Below are positions 63,638 to 64,000 of a DNA stretch of 64,000 nt, piece after piece (the first letter of the stretch is position 1; the number at the start of each line of letters is the position of its first letter). A program made the translations under genes and the position numbers. Location of the stretch: positions 1 to 64,000 of the forward strand of contig JACDUA010000004.1 of NCBI GenBank assembly GCA_013519935.1, written 5' to 3'. The DNA comes from Ectothiorhodospiraceae bacterium WFHF3C12. GTDB lineage: Bacteria; Pseudomonadota; Gammaproteobacteria; Nitrococcales; Nitrococcaceae. Below the pieces are notes generated by a model, which searched no databases, was not told the origin of the DNA, and was given only the letters and a program-made list of their open reading frames with translations.

Positions 63638-64000
63638 GCGAAGTAGGCGCCGGTGCGAACCGTCCGGCCGAGGTGCTCGGCGAGCTGCGGATGATGTTGG
63701 GCGATCCGGTCGAGGGCATAGCGCAGGGAGCGGGTTGCGCTGGTGCGCGCCCGCTCGACGCCGCCGCCGATGGTGCGGGCCCGACCGTTCAAGCCGACCC
63801 CGCGGCGCAGCTCCTCCACCAGGAACTCGCGATCTGTCCGGGCCAACGAGGCACGTTCGAAATCGTTGTTCGCCTCGGCCTCCGCGATGTCCTCCTCGAC
63901 CTCGGCCAGCCGCTCGCGGTAGGCCTCGCGCGCCCTGGAATCGAACACCTCCAACCCGCGTTCCGCCCCGAGGTGCAGCGACTCCGACGCACTGCCGGTG
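63595..64000 (-). CDS. C-terminal part of a second protein with the TolB-N/TPR tail module (partial)
   Basis: The frame is open to the window edge, so the N-terminus lies outside. The visible 134 codons match the end of the 59871-61715 protein: a charged helical stretch (RAREAYRERLAEVEEDIAEA) and then HPQLAEHLGRTVRTGAYFAY. Likeness of the tail modules is strong; the upstream domain is not visible. Confidence 0.72.
   Translation of the reverse strand, partial: TGSASESLHLGAERGLEVFDSRAREAYRERLAEVEEDIAEAEANNDFERASLARTDREFLVEELRRGVGLNGRARTIGGGVERARTSATRSLRYALDRIAQHHPQLAEHLGRTVRTGAYFAYEPDPRVPIEWET

Overview
The window looks like chromosomal DNA of a GC-rich gammaproteobacterium. The basis is a fused RlmKL rRNA methyltransferase, a class I GshA, an MsrPQ pair and REP-like intergenic repeats. 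Secreted proteins (a PHB-depolymerase-type esterase and a choice-of-anchor D protein) are rich in Asp and Glu, which would fit a salt-adapted member such as an Ectothiorhodospiraceae relative; that placement is inference. No rRNA, tRNA, CRISPR array, integrase or complete insertion sequence was seen.

Layout. 1-8.4 kb: a cydABDC operon for a short-Q-loop (CIO-type) cytochrome bd, read leftward from a promoter carrying a palindrome in its spacer, then a CDF-like transporter, an MFS permease, a universal stress protein and a pirin. 8.6-16.2 kb: gshA, a persulfide-dioxygenase-like metallo-hydrolase with an operator-like dyad on its -10 box, a solute-binding/PAS/GGDEF/EAL protein and rlmKL. 16.4-24.5 kb: secreted esterase, beta-barrel protein, K+ channel with RCK domains and its DUF6394-like partner, and a multi-domain secreted protein. 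24.5-39.3 kb: mostly housekeeping and redox enzymes (FAD dehydrogenase, ketopantoate-reductase-like protein, MsrPQ, isochorismatase-like hydrolase, FAD oxidase, quinone oxidoreductase, HAD dehalogenase, M20 peptidase). 39.4-50.8 kb: methyltransferase, GlxA-type regulator, a BTAD-alpha/beta-hydrolase fusion, MddA, crotonase, transporters and a PAS-GGDEF protein, with REP-like repeats between genes.

50.8-59.3 kb is an accessory region: two divergent HEPN-like genes of more AT-rich composition, a methyltransferase/flavin monooxygenase pair, a decayed REP-associated (RAYT/IS200-like) transposase with copies of a GGTCGGACC motif, an 88-bp direct repeat, and three small leftward gene cassettes separated by attC-like sites. 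No integron integrase is present, so this is best described as a CALIN-type cassette cluster (attC sites without integrase). It is the most interesting structure in the window.

59.4-64 kb: SnoaL-like protein, a TolB-N/TPR protein, a homocysteine S-methyltransferase, an acetyltransferase, and the 3' end of a second gene that shares the C-terminal module of the TolB-N/TPR protein. Sulfur and thiol chemistry recurs across the window (glutathione synthesis, persulfide oxidation, methionine sulfoxide repair, methanethiol methylation, homocysteine methylation, cytochrome bd), but the genes are dispersed and are not one operon.
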